Below, in pieces: positions 12,536 to 20,625 of a DNA stretch of 52,867 bases (the first letter of the stretch is position 1; each line of letters begins with the position of its first letter). The position numbers and the translations under genes are program-made. Below the pieces are notes generated by a model that saw nothing but the letters and a program-made list of their open reading frames with translations, did no database searches and was not told the origin of the DNA. The stretch is from NCBI GenBank assembly GCA_018650465.1, contig JABIFY010000157.1, positions 1 to 52,867 of the forward strand. The letters run 5' to 3'. This DNA comes from Alphaproteobacteria bacterium (GTDB taxonomy: Bacteria; Pseudomonadota; Alphaproteobacteria; UBA2966).

Positions 12536-14023
12536 TTACTTCCAGGACATGGCAGCAAGGTCGTTGACGAACATCGGTGAGTTGGCCCACACGCCTTGCA
12601 GGCCTTTCCGCATTACAGTGATCTTGGAACCCTGGAACAGGAAACCATTTACAGCATCTGCAGAAATCTTTCGCTGGGCCGCCTGAAGGGCGGCTTTACG
12701 TTCTGCCGGATCCAGAGTGGTATCAGCAATCTTGATGATATCCTGGAATTCTTTGCTGTCGTACTGGAAGTAATATTTCGGATCAGCATATTTACCAATG
12801 TCGTTTGGCTCAACATGCATAACGATCGACAGGTCATAGTTTCTTTTCTTGTAGACCTGATCCAACCACTGAGCCCACTCAACGGGTTCAATTGTTGCCG
12901 TAATACCAACCTTGGCCAGCTGAGCGGCAATAATTTCACCGCCGCGACGGGCATAAGCAGGTGGTGGCAACTTCAGTGAAACAGTCACACCGTTGCCGTG
13001 ACCCGCTTCTTTTAGCAAAGCCTTCGCTTTGGCAGGATTATAGGCAAAATCAGCTGTCAAATCGACATAGGCTGGATTGTGTGGTGCCATGTGGCTGCCA
13101 ATCGGGGTGCCAAAGCCAAACATTGCACCGTCAACAATCGCCTGACGGTCGATCGCGTATGCAACAGCTTGACGAACACGAACATCCGACATGATCTTTG
13201 ACTTGTTGTTCGTCGACAGGATGACTTCACCTTCGGTCGTTCCTACGATCACTTCAAAATCCTTGTCGGCTTTGAACTGATCAACGCTTTCCGGAGATCC
13301 AAAATATGGGAAGAAGTCGATATCTCCGGCACGCAAAGCTGCCATTTGGGCAGACGGGTCACTCATGAACTTGAATGTTACTTTGCTGAGCTTGATAGAA
13401 GCAGGGTCGCGATAGTGCGACTGCTTTTCCAGGGTCACGGAATCACCGCGGACCCACTTGCTTACTTTATAAGGTCCTGTGCCAACCGGATTGGTTTCGT
13501 TTCCTGCAGCTGATTCAGGCCCAACAATAACGGCCGTAGATTCGCCCATTTCGAAGGCCAGATTTGGATTGGCATTCTTGAGGGTGATTTTCACCGTCGT
13601 CGCATCCGGGGCTTCAACCGATGCCATATTGATAAAGCGCTTTTTCCGCTTGTTTGTGCTCTTTTCACCAGCATTACGCTCGTAAGTGAATTTCACGTCC
13701 GCCGAATCAAACGTTGTACCATCCGAAAACTTAACGCCTGAGAGCAATTTGAAGGTGTACACCTTACGGGCTGCGTCCGCAGTCCAACTGGTCGCAAGGC
13801 CAGGGCCAACGGCACCAGCTTCCGAAATCCGGGTCAAGCCTTCAAAAATGTTATAAAGTGCGATCTGACTGATCGCAGCTTCTGCCTTGGTCGTCGGATC
13901 AAGGCCACGTGGTTCAAGTGTCATTCCCAGTGTCAAAGTATCCTTGGCGCTGGCAGCTGCAGGTAACATCCCGACAACCGCCCCCATTCCAATAGCAATA
14001 ATGCCGTACACGCTTTTGCGCAT
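12536..14023 (-). CDS. Peptide-type ABC transporter substrate-binding protein (SBP_bac_5)
   Basis: 495 residues, with a Sec signal peptide ending AAASA (about 26). The body matches DppA/OppA-type binding proteins: TLTLGMTLEPRGLDPTT, NIFEGLTRI, YTFKLLSGVKFSDGTTFDSADVKFTYER, VGTGPYKVSKW, VRQAVAYAIDRQAIVDG. It binds peptides or similar small solutes in the periplasm. No permease or ATPase genes are adjacent, so it must work with transporters encoded elsewhere. It is 24 bases after the P1-family peptidase gene, with GGGAGG as ribosome-binding site. That pairing suggests uptake of a peptide or beta-amino compound that the peptidase then processes. Confidence 0.88.
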   Translation of the reverse strand: MRKSVYGIIAIGMGAVVGMLPAAASAKDTLTLGMTLEPRGLDPTTKAEAAISQIALYNIFEGLTRISEAGAVGPGLATSWTADAARKVYTFKLLSGVKFSDGTTFDSADVKFTYERNAGEKSTNKRKKRFINMASVEAPDATTVKITLKNANPNLAFEMGESTAVIVGPESAAGNETNPVGTGPYKVSKWVRGDSVTLEKQSHYRDPASIKLSKVTFKFMSDPSAQMAALRAGDIDFFPYFGSPESVDQFKADKDFEVIVGTTEGEVILSTNNKSKIMSDVRVRQAVAYAIDRQAIVDGAMFGFGTPIGSHMAPHNPAYVDLTADFAYNPAKAKALLKEAGHGNGVTVSLKLPPPAYARRGGEIIAAQLAKVGITATIEPVEWAQWLDQVYKKRNYDLSIVMHVEPNDIGKYADPKYYFQYDSKEFQDIIKIADTTLDPAERKAALQAAQRKISADAVNGFLFQGSKITVMRKGLQGVWANSPMFVNDLAAMSWK

Positions 14024-14047
14024 GGCAGCCTCCCTTATTATATGGCC

Positions 14048-15061
14048 TTATATCTGGCCGTTGTGCTGCTCCCTGTAACCCGGGAAATCCCCAAGGTGTT
14101 CAGCAGCGAAGACACCGCGGGCGATTGCCCGGGCAACGCAGTCTGCAGCCATCATACCGATTTGTCCGACGGCAGCCACCGATGGCTCAGCAGGTTCCCG
14201 CTGCGCCGTAGAAAGTACAAATATGGTATCCCCATCGACGGGGGTATGAACAGGGCGAATCGCACGGGCGATGCCATCCTGGGCCATTATTGCCACCCTT
14301 TTGGCCTGGGCCTTGTCGAGGGCGACATTGGTAGCAACCACGCCAATAGTGGTATTTCCAACACCATGATCAATCATGACCTGAAATGGATTTATGTCAT
14401 CTGCCGTTGGCGCGTCTTTTTGCGGCTGAACCCCGCCAAATTCCCCGTTTACTTCCCAGGGCCAGGCCCAAAAGGCATTCGTCCCCGGCATCACGACACT
14501 GCCAAAGGGATTAACACCCATGATCGCACCAACCTGAATTCCGTCGTCTGTCACGGCGGAAACACTGCCAAGCCCACCTTTAAGTGAACCAGCTGTGGCC
14601 CCGTATCCAGCACCGACATTACCGAGGTCAAAATCCTTTGATGCCGCTTCGCAAGCCTCGACGGCCAAATCACGGTAGGGCGGCAACAGGCCCCAATCGC
14701 GTTTCCCCCCAATGGGAAAATCAAACAAGATGGCACTTGGCACCACCGGAATGACAGAACCGCCAAAGGCAACACCCTTGCCTTTTTGAGCCAACCAGGA
14801 TGCCGCGCCCGAGGCCGCATCAAAGCCATAAACCGATCCACCGGACAGGGCGATGGCCTGCACGCCTTCGACAACGCAGCTGGGGTCCAGACTGTCCACA
14901 TCGCGTGTACCAGGTGCGCCGCCACGGACGTCGACCGCGGCCACCGCTTGTTCGTCAGGTATGATAATTGTTGAACCACTACGCGCTGTGGCATCATGGG
15001 CATTGCCAACGTTAATGCCATCGACATCTGTAATCAGATTTCGCGGTCCAGATTTGATCAT
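14048..15061 (-). CDS. P1-family (S58, DmpA-type) aminopeptidase
   Basis: 337 residues of the DmpA/BapA family: an N-terminal nucleophile hydrolase that cleaves itself before a Ser in a GLGS-type sequence (here SLKGGLGSVSAV, about 175-186). Supporting motifs are NLITDVDGINVGNA (8-21), IALSGGSVYGFDAASG, and GNVGAGYGATAG. These enzymes release N-terminal D- or beta-amino acids. No signal peptide is seen, so it is probably cytoplasmic. It forms a likely two-gene operon with the binding protein downstream. Confidence 0.85.
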   Translation of the reverse strand: MIKSGPRNLITDVDGINVGNAHDATARSGSTIIIPDEQAVAAVDVRGGAPGTRDVDSLDPSCVVEGVQAIALSGGSVYGFDAASGAASWLAQKGKGVAFGGSVIPVVPSAILFDFPIGGKRDWGLLPPYRDLAVEACEAASKDFDLGNVGAGYGATAGSLKGGLGSVSAVTDDGIQVGAIMGVNPFGSVVMPGTNAFWAWPWEVNGEFGGVQPQKDAPTADDINPFQVMIDHGVGNTTIGVVATNVALDKAQAKRVAIMAQDGIARAIRPVHTPVDGDTIFVLSTAQREPAEPSVAAVGQIGMMAADCVARAIARGVFAAEHLGDFPGYREQHNGQI

Positions 15062-15168
15062 AGGGGGCCGGTTCTAACCATCGTGGTGGGGATCGCCTGC
15101 GTGATTATCGTTACCAAAATGGTATCGGCTGTCAGATAGCAGGTCAACGCGCAGTGAAACAAATCACC

Positions 15169-15210
15169 GTGTTCCGATGGCTGTGTTCTGATGGCTGTGT
15201 TCTGATGGCT
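15169..15210. repeat. Three 14-base tandem repeats
   Basis: GTGTTCYGATGGCT repeated three times (15169-15182, 15183-15196, 15197-15210), with one mismatch in the first. It lies in the 168-base gap between hemN and the peptidase gene. Likely a small slippage array. Confidence 0.8.
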
Positions 15211-15229
15211 GGGTTCAAATCGACGAGAA

Positions 15230-16582
15230 TTAAATCGCCCGGCTGTGGCGCCCTTTACCCTTGCCCAGATAATCATCAAAGGCAGCGCATACGGCCCGTA
15301 CGGCGAGGCGGGCCCCTTCGGGAACCGTGACTTGATACCCATCGACCTCGACAAGACCATCAACTTTTAACGGCACCAGGTCTGCCAGATTTTGATCAAA
15401 GATACCGGGCTTCGCACCAAACGACTTTGCCTCTGCCGCAAGATCAACCCGCAGATCACACATCAGGCGTTCGATCACCCGGCGGCGCAGCAGGTCATCA
15501 TTTGATACGGCAATGCCTTTGACAATGGGCAAGGCACCGGCTTCTACTGATTTCCGATAGTCCGGCACCAGCGGCGCATTTTGCACATAGCCCTGTGGCA
15601 GGGAGCCAATGGCTGACGCACCAAAGCCGATCAGAACTTCGGCTTCATCCGTTGTGTAACCCTGGAAATTTCTTTGCAGATTACCGTTGTAGGCCGCCTG
15701 GCCCATGGGATCGCTGAGCTTGGCGAAGTGATCGATGCCGATGGCGATATAGCCGTGTTCCGCCAGACGCCCAGCGGCGGCACGATACAGGGCGAGGCGG
15801 GCCTTGCCATCGGGCAGCTTGTCTTCATCGATTAATTGTTGGTGGGCGCGCATCCACGGCACGTGGGCATACCCAAACAGGGAAATCCGGTCCGGATCCA
15901 GACCGACGGCCTTGTCGATGGTCGTCAAAACCGTTTCCACCGTCTGGTAGGGCAAGCCATAGAGCAAATCAAAACTGATGCCGCCGACGCCAAATTCACG
16001 CAGGGCTTCGACCACCATTTTGGTTTCGTCATAGGGTTGAACCCGGTTGACGGCCTCCTGCACCTGGAGGTCAAAATCCTGAATACCGATACTGGCGCGA
16101 TTAACGCCAGTTTCCGTCAGGGCACGGGCGTGTTCACGGGTGAAGCCGCGCGGGTCAATTTCGACGGCGATTTCGGCACTATCGAGAAAGTCAAAACGTT
16201 GTGCCAGGCGCGACATGACGGCGCGAAAATCATCAGATTCAACAATCGTTGGCGATCCACCGCCCCAATGAATATGGGCGACCGGGCGACGATCCCCCAA
16301 CACATCCGCAACCTGGTCAATTTCCTGATTAAGAATTTCAAGATAAGAAGCAACCGGCTGATACCGGTTTACAACTTTTGTCTGGCAGCCACAAAACCAG
16401 CACATGGTGTCGCAAAAAGGTACGTGCAGATAAAGCGAGAGCGCTTGCGCCGAAGGGATTTGCTGCAACCAATCAGCATAAACCGCCCCGTCCACAGCCG
16501 CATTAAAATGCGGCGCGGTCGGATAGCTGGTATAGCGCGGCACCATGCCGTCGTGCCTGAGAAGAATTTCGTCGTTGATCAT
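15230..16582 (-). CDS. hemN: Oxygen-independent coproporphyrinogen III oxidase
   Basis: 450 residues from ATG 16582; the open frame extends 28 codons further, but MINDEILLRHDGMVPRYTSYPTAPHF is the conserved family N-terminus. The radical-SAM cluster is CDTMCWFCGC with C57, C61 and C64 (CxxxCxxC), preceded by LYLHVPF. Other motifs are HIHWGGGSPT and GISFDLLYGLPYQT. The enzyme converts coproporphyrinogen III to protoporphyrinogen IX in anaerobic or microaerobic haem synthesis. I found no convincing FNR box upstream. A looser dyad (CTTGCG-N9-CGCAAG) lies about 70 bases upstream of the start. Confidence 0.93.
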   Translation of the reverse strand: MINDEILLRHDGMVPRYTSYPTAPHFNAAVDGAVYADWLQQIPSAQALSLYLHVPFCDTMCWFCGCQTKVVNRYQPVASYLEILNQEIDQVADVLGDRRPVAHIHWGGGSPTIVESDDFRAVMSRLAQRFDFLDSAEIAVEIDPRGFTREHARALTETGVNRASIGIQDFDLQVQEAVNRVQPYDETKMVVEALREFGVGGISFDLLYGLPYQTVETVLTTIDKAVGLDPDRISLFGYAHVPWMRAHQQLIDEDKLPDGKARLALYRAAAGRLAEHGYIAIGIDHFAKLSDPMGQAAYNGNLQRNFQGYTTDEAEVLIGFGASAIGSLPQGYVQNAPLVPDYRKSVEAGALPIVKGIAVSNDDLLRRRVIERLMCDLRVDLAAEAKSFGAKPGIFDQNLADLVPLKVDGLVEVDGYQVTVPEGARLAVRAVCAAFDDYLGKGKGRHSRAI

Positions 16583-16755
16583 AATGCCGCAACATACCGT
16601 CAGAGACCGCCAAAGCAAAGAACCCGTTCCACCTTGCGCCGATTTGTCGCAAGACCAGTGGTTCAAACGTTAAATAGTGCCTGGCACTAATTAACTCTAA
16701 TTAACTCTTATTAGTGCAAAGACATCGTCATTGCCGGACTTGGCGCAAACCTGCC

Positions 16756-17523
16756 TCAGGTTTGGGCGATTATGAAAATGCGCCGGAACGGGAACAGGGT
16801 TTTGCCGTTGGCCATAACAGGATAGGCCTCGGCGATGCGGTCGCTGTAGGCTTGCAGGAAGCCGGCGCGCTCGTCTTCGTCTTCCAGGGCTTCCAACAAT
16901 GGCTGCAGGGCTGTTGTGCTGGTCCATTCAACAACGGGGTTTTCCCCATCGAGGATTTGCAGATATTCGGCTTCCCAGATATCGACCTTCCAGCTGCAGG
17001 TGGACAATATTTGATAGTATTTTTCTGGCGTGGCGACAGGGCCAGGGCGCAAAACCAGTTCCAGTTTTTCATACCAGGGACCATCTTTGGCGGCTTCGAT
17101 CATGCAAACATGTGAGGGCGCTGAATGGTTGCGTGGCATTTGCACGGCCAACACACCCTGGGGTCCAAGTTGCCCGATCAGATCGGGTAACAGGGTTTGA
17201 TGGCTATCACACCAGTGCAGAGCGGCGTTCGAGAAGATCAGATCAGGTGCTATTTCAGGCTGCCAGGTATTGATATCGGCTTCGACCCAGGTGACGTCGA
17301 GCCCCTCGGCAAAAGCCCTGGTCAACATTTCCGGGGAATTATCAACGCCTGTGATGCTTGATCGGGGCCAATATTCGCTGAGAAGTCGGGTAACGTTCCC
17401 CGCCCCGCAGCCAAGGTCGACGATATGACCGGGTGCACTGAGCGGAATCCGGCTCATTAAATCAAGCGCCGGACGGACGCGTTGTCCACCAAAGTGCAAA
17501 TATCGATCAGGATCCCAAGTCAC
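16756..17523 (-). CDS. tam: Trans-aconitate 2-methyltransferase-like SAM methyltransferase
   Basis: 255 residues, the usual length. It begins MTWDPDRYLHFGGQRVRPALDLM, typical of Tam. The SAM-binding motif I is HIVDLGCGAGN (34-44) followed by ITGVDNSPEML. The ALHWCDSHQTLLPDL block and QMPRNHSAPSH fit trans-aconitate methyltransferase, which detoxifies trans-aconitate by forming its methyl ester. The tandem AATTAACTCT just beyond the gene (about 16688-16708) is a small repeat. Substrate is inferred from family resemblance. Confidence 0.82.
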   Translation of the reverse strand: MTWDPDRYLHFGGQRVRPALDLMSRIPLSAPGHIVDLGCGAGNVTRLLSEYWPRSSITGVDNSPEMLTRAFAEGLDVTWVEADINTWQPEIAPDLIFSNAALHWCDSHQTLLPDLIGQLGPQGVLAVQMPRNHSAPSHVCMIEAAKDGPWYEKLELVLRPGPVATPEKYYQILSTCSWKVDIWEAEYLQILDGENPVVEWTSTTALQPLLEALEDEDERAGFLQAYSDRIAEAYPVMANGKTLFPFRRIFIIAQT

Positions 17524-17547
17524 GTGCCAGTTGTCCCCAAACCAGAG

Positions 17548-17660
17548 CGTTTCCGAATCTACCGGAAACGCAGCGTTACCTCAAACTCAAGGTATGTGCT
17601 CAAAATCGAAGCTGAAGCGATTCCGGCAAGACCGGAACCCCCATAGTTTCGTGTATTCTA
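17548..17660. repeat. Dispersed ~110-base repeat, copy 1
   Basis: Begins with the hairpin GCGTTTCCG-aatcta-CCGGAAACGC and continues AGCGTTAC..., AAAATCGAAGCTGAAGCGAT, ACCGGAAC. The same order of blocks recurs at 18333-18440. The hairpin core is a familiar kind of intergenic repeat in alphaproteobacteria. Nothing suggests it is coding. Confidence 0.7.
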
Positions 17661-17681
17661 CAGAGTATTAACCACCTGCGG

Positions 17682-18233
17682 TCAACTTTTCAAAGGTGGT
17701 TGCGTGCCTTTTATTGGCCCCAGGGGCATTTTGACATCCTCATCTTCATCCACAGGCGCCTTTTCTGCCTTCAGGGGTGGTGAAATTCCGGTCTTCATTT
17801 CCGGTTTAGTCATTTTTCCTGCCGTATCCGAAACTTCCAACGGCGTTGAGCGACGCACAATGGTTGGTCGGGTATCCGCCGGCTTACGCTTTGAATTCAG
17901 CAATTCATTATTGCCCGAAATCCCCGTGAAGCGGGGTGACGAGACCTGCAGTTTTTCATCCGGGGACCGACCTTCAATTTTTGCAAAGGGGTCTTTGGCA
18001 CGATAACAATCAATAACACCCAGCGTGCGATAACAATGCAAAGGCTCTTCTACGATGGTGACGTCCGGTTCCGGGTCCTCGCAGGGGGCTTCACCCCGGA
18101 AGATTTTGGCCACTGAACAGGTGTCGCCGTTCATGCTGGTCATGGCATTGTCGACCACGGCCACAGCGGCCGCACTGCAGCCGCCAAGGGCAAACAACAT
18201 CCCGATCATCAATATGTGCAGCGGCGCTTTCAA
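17682..18233 (-). CDS. Small lipoprotein of unknown function
   Basis: 183 residues. Signal peptide with lipobox FALGGC (Cys about 19). After it comes a short region with four Cys (DTCSVAKIFRGEAPCEDPEPD, then LHCYRTLGVIDCYRAKDPF), which could form two disulfides in the periplasm. The remaining 100 residues are hydrophilic, rich in Pro, Lys and Glu, and look disordered. The gene is flanked by two copies of the same repeat, so it may be a movable or lineage-specific gene. I do not recognise the family. Confidence 0.65.
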   Translation of the reverse strand: MKAPLHILMIGMLFALGGCSAAAVAVVDNAMTSMNGDTCSVAKIFRGEAPCEDPEPDVTIVEEPLHCYRTLGVIDCYRAKDPFAKIEGRSPDEKLQVSSPRFTGISGNNELLNSKRKPADTRPTIVRRSTPLEVSDTAGKMTKPEMKTGISPPLKAEKAPVDEDEDVKMPLGPIKGTQPPLKS

Positions 18234-18332
18234 TTTAGTGCTCCAAAGTCCAGAACCCGCAATTCGTCAGTCTGACGAATGCATTTACCACCTATAAATC
18301 ATTGAATCTATTGAAAAACCGTAAACGACAAA

Positions 18333-18440
18333 GCGTTTCCGAACTTAACGGAAACGCCGCGTTACATTAAACACGAGGGTTGCGCCAAAAAGCGAAGCAG
18401 AAGCGATACTATTTAAACCGGAATCGCCCCCGGTATTCTG
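18333..18440. repeat. Dispersed ~110-base repeat, copy 2
   Basis: Hairpin GCGTTTCCGAACTTAACGGAAACGC, then CGCGTTACATTAAACAC, GCGAAGCAGAAGCGAT and ACCGGAATCGCCCCCGGT, parallel to copy 1. It lies just after the stop of the sensor kinase gene. Confidence 0.7.
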
Positions 18441-18441
18441 A

Positions 18442-19971
18442 TCAGGCTTTTGGCAAATGCAGCCGGAAATGCGTGCCCTCGTTTCCTGTGCTCACCAGGT
18501 CCAGCGCACCTCCGTGCGACTGGGCAATGTCATTGGCGATTGCCAGGCCCAAGCCACTGCCGCCCGCCTTGACGCTGCCGGCAAAGGCCTTGAACAATTT
18601 GGCTTTTGCTTCATCGGGAATGCCGGACCCATTATCGATAAAATCGATTGCCACTCCATTATTATCCCGGCTGGCTGAAATACTGACTTTGCCAGGTGAA
18701 CCTTTGCCAGGTGAACCTTTGTCAGGTGAACCTTTGTCAGGTGAACCTTTGTCAGGTGGCCCTCCGACAAGTGAATCTTTGTCAAATGAACCGGCTTTAA
18801 CATCGCTGGTGACTAATTTCAGCTGGACGGCCTGCACCGCGTTACGGGACAAATTGAGAATGGCGCGAAACAATTCGTCGCGGTCGGCGTTTATTTCAAA
18901 TCCTGGCGCAATGTCGTTTGACCAGGCAATTGTGTCGTTCAGGGGCAAACCCAATGAGCCGCCAAGATCATCGGCCAGCTCACTGAGATCAAAATCCATC
19001 AAGCGCAAGGGTGCATCCTTGGCACGTACAAACCGCAAAGTGTGGCTACATAAATCCACGGCTCTGTCGATAGCGCTGATTAATGTTGGTGTGACCTTGC
19101 GTACGGCGGGGTCAGAACTTTGCGCGATGCTGTCCGAGATCAATTGCGCTGTTGCCAGAATGTTGCGCAAGTCGTGACTCATTTTACTGACGGCTGTCCC
19201 CAGTTGCGCCAGACGTTCCTGCTGTTTCAGGGAATCCTGAATTTCGTTCTGCATTTGCGCCAACTCACGCCGGGCAATGCCAATTTCATCTCGCCTTGAA
19301 GTCACGGCAATAATATTATCCGTGTCCTGCGGGTTTTCCCGAAAAGCCACCATGCCCGCCGTCAGTCGGCGCATGGGCCGGACCATCATCCAATGCAGGC
19401 TGAGAAACACCAATGCCCCCGTGATCAGGGAAATGACCACAGACAGTGTCAGGATACGCACGGAATAGTCCGACATGGCCGCGACCATGGGGCCCTCGTC
19501 TATGACCACTTCAATCGTCGAGTCAGGTCGCGCCATAGACCCGCCGACCACTCTGATCAGTCGTGGTTCATCTGATGACCTGTCACTAAAGAGGGCGCCA
19601 AAAGCGTTCGTTATCAGATGTAAGGGAGACGTATCGCGCACATCAAAGCTGGCACGAATTTCACTGGGCATGTAATCGCCCAACAACAATTTCCGGGTCT
19701 CCAGTCCCTTGCGAACAACCAGTTTGGCACCGGCATGACCCAACAAATCACGGGCCAGTTCTTCGCTGACCATATTGTCGGGTGTGGCTTCCAGGGCTAG
19801 CGAGGCCAGTTCCCCCGCCGACAGCTTTTCCTGCATATAGACCTGGCGAAACCGCGAAATGGACGGCACATAGATCAGGATTTCTGCCACCATGATGAAG
19901 CAGATCGTCAGCAACAACAGCCGTGCAGACAAGCTGCTACGCTTTCTCAGGCGAAAAATCTGGTTACTCAT
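18442..19971 (-). CDS. HAMP-containing sensor histidine kinase
   Basis: 509 residues. Membrane segments at about 15-33 and 177-198 enclose a periplasmic sensor region. A HAMP domain follows, then the H-box SKMSHDLRNILATAQ (phosphorylated His about 265), N-box NLSRNAVQAV, G1 DNGSGIPDEAK and G2 GGSGLGLAIAND. The ligand is unknown. No response regulator gene adjoins it. The ATP-binding domain contains an insertion of tandem KGSPD-like pentapeptides (about 393-427), encoded by 15-base repeats, placed between the N-box and the next strand. All catalytic motifs remain intact, so it probably still works. Confidence 0.88.
   Translation of the reverse strand: MSNQIFRLRKRSSLSARLLLLTICFIMVAEILIYVPSISRFRQVYMQEKLSAGELASLALEATPDNMVSEELARDLLGHAGAKLVVRKGLETRKLLLGDYMPSEIRASFDVRDTSPLHLITNAFGALFSDRSSDEPRLIRVVGGSMARPDSTIEVVIDEGPMVAAMSDYSVRILTLSVVISLITGALVFLSLHWMMVRPMRRLTAGMVAFRENPQDTDNIIAVTSRRDEIGIARRELAQMQNEIQDSLKQQERLAQLGTAVSKMSHDLRNILATAQLISDSIAQSSDPAVRKVTPTLISAIDRAVDLCSHTLRFVRAKDAPLRLMDFDLSELADDLGGSLGLPLNDTIAWSNDIAPGFEINADRDELFRAILNLSRNAVQAVQLKLVTSDVKAGSFDKDSLVGGPPDKGSPDKGSPDKGSPGKGSPGKVSISASRDNNGVAIDFIDNGSGIPDEAKAKLFKAFAGSVKAGGSGLGLAIANDIAQSHGGALDLVSTGNEGTHFRLHLPKA
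18691..18795. repeat. In-frame 15-base minisatellite within the kinase gene
   Basis: Units of 15 bases (G[CT]CAGGTGAACCTTT) start at 18691, 18706, 18721 and 18736, nearly identical. Three decayed units start at 18751, 18766 and 18781. They encode pentapeptides such as DKGSP and GKGSP. Copy-number change keeps the frame. Confidence 0.9.
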
Positions 19972-20036
19972 ATCTGATTACTCATGGGGGCTATTCTAAA
20001 GCCCTTTGAAAAAATAGTGAAACCGGCAAGCCCTGC

Positions 20037-20528
20037 TCAATTCGCGACGACCAGGCGGTAGTCCGGAGTTGGGTTCAAAGGGCAGGAATAAACATATTCT
20101 CCCGGTTTCAAGGTGACTTCGTAATCCTGGGTTTTGCCCGTCACCAGTCCGCCACCAGAGACACTGGTTTTGGTCGCCAGATGCATCGGGTTCTTCCAGT
20201 TATAGCCCTTTTCGCGGACCCAGAAGCCCAGCTCATAGGGCACATTCTTGTTTGTCACCCGGAAGATATATTTGCCAGGCGCTACCCTGATCACCTTCGA
20301 GGCCGCCAGGCGTTTTGCGCCGGTTGATTTGTTGATGCCCTCGCAATCACTGAAGGCAGTCGTTTTGAACATGTGGTCCGTACCATTTTCAGATTCAAGA
20401 AACTGGCAACCTGTTTGGGTCAGTTCGATGACAGTGGCGGCGTTAGCAGCCGTAGCTGCCGATAAAATAATTGCCAGGCTGAGGCTGGCTAAAAGATTGT
20501 GTCGCCCAAACGGAATAAATTTCGTCAT
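20037..20528 (-). CDS. Periplasmic cupredoxin-like protein
   Basis: 163 residues from ATG 20528, chosen because GAGGA stands seven bases upstream and a signal peptide starts there; the longer frame is spurious. Signal peptide ends at about ATAANA. The mature part has the Greek-key pattern GKYIFRVTNKNVPYELGFWVREKG and the ending LKPGEYVYSCPLNPTPDYRLVVAN, like cupredoxin-type beta barrels. Three Cys are present (TGCQF, SDCEG, SCPLNP). The usual type-1 copper His and Met ligands are not obvious, so metal binding is doubtful. It lies next to the disulfide oxidoreductase gene. Confidence 0.6.
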   Translation of the reverse strand: MTKFIPFGRHNLLASLSLAIILSAATAANAATVIELTQTGCQFLESENGTDHMFKTTAFSDCEGINKSTGAKRLAASKVIRVAPGKYIFRVTNKNVPYELGFWVREKGYNWKNPMHLATKTSVSGGGLVTGKTQDYEVTLKPGEYVYSCPLNPTPDYRLVVAN

Positions 20529-20625
20529 ATAAATCCTCATAAAATGATGGCTTATGTTTGCTGAAACCTGCCTCGTCAGTCGGCATCCGTCCAGTAAAAA
20601 TGGCTCACGCTTCGGTGAAGTTTGC

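Noticed and set aside
16583-16700. FNR box upstream of hemN
   Set aside because: Looked for TTGAT-N4-ATCAA; only a looser dyad with wrong spacing is present.
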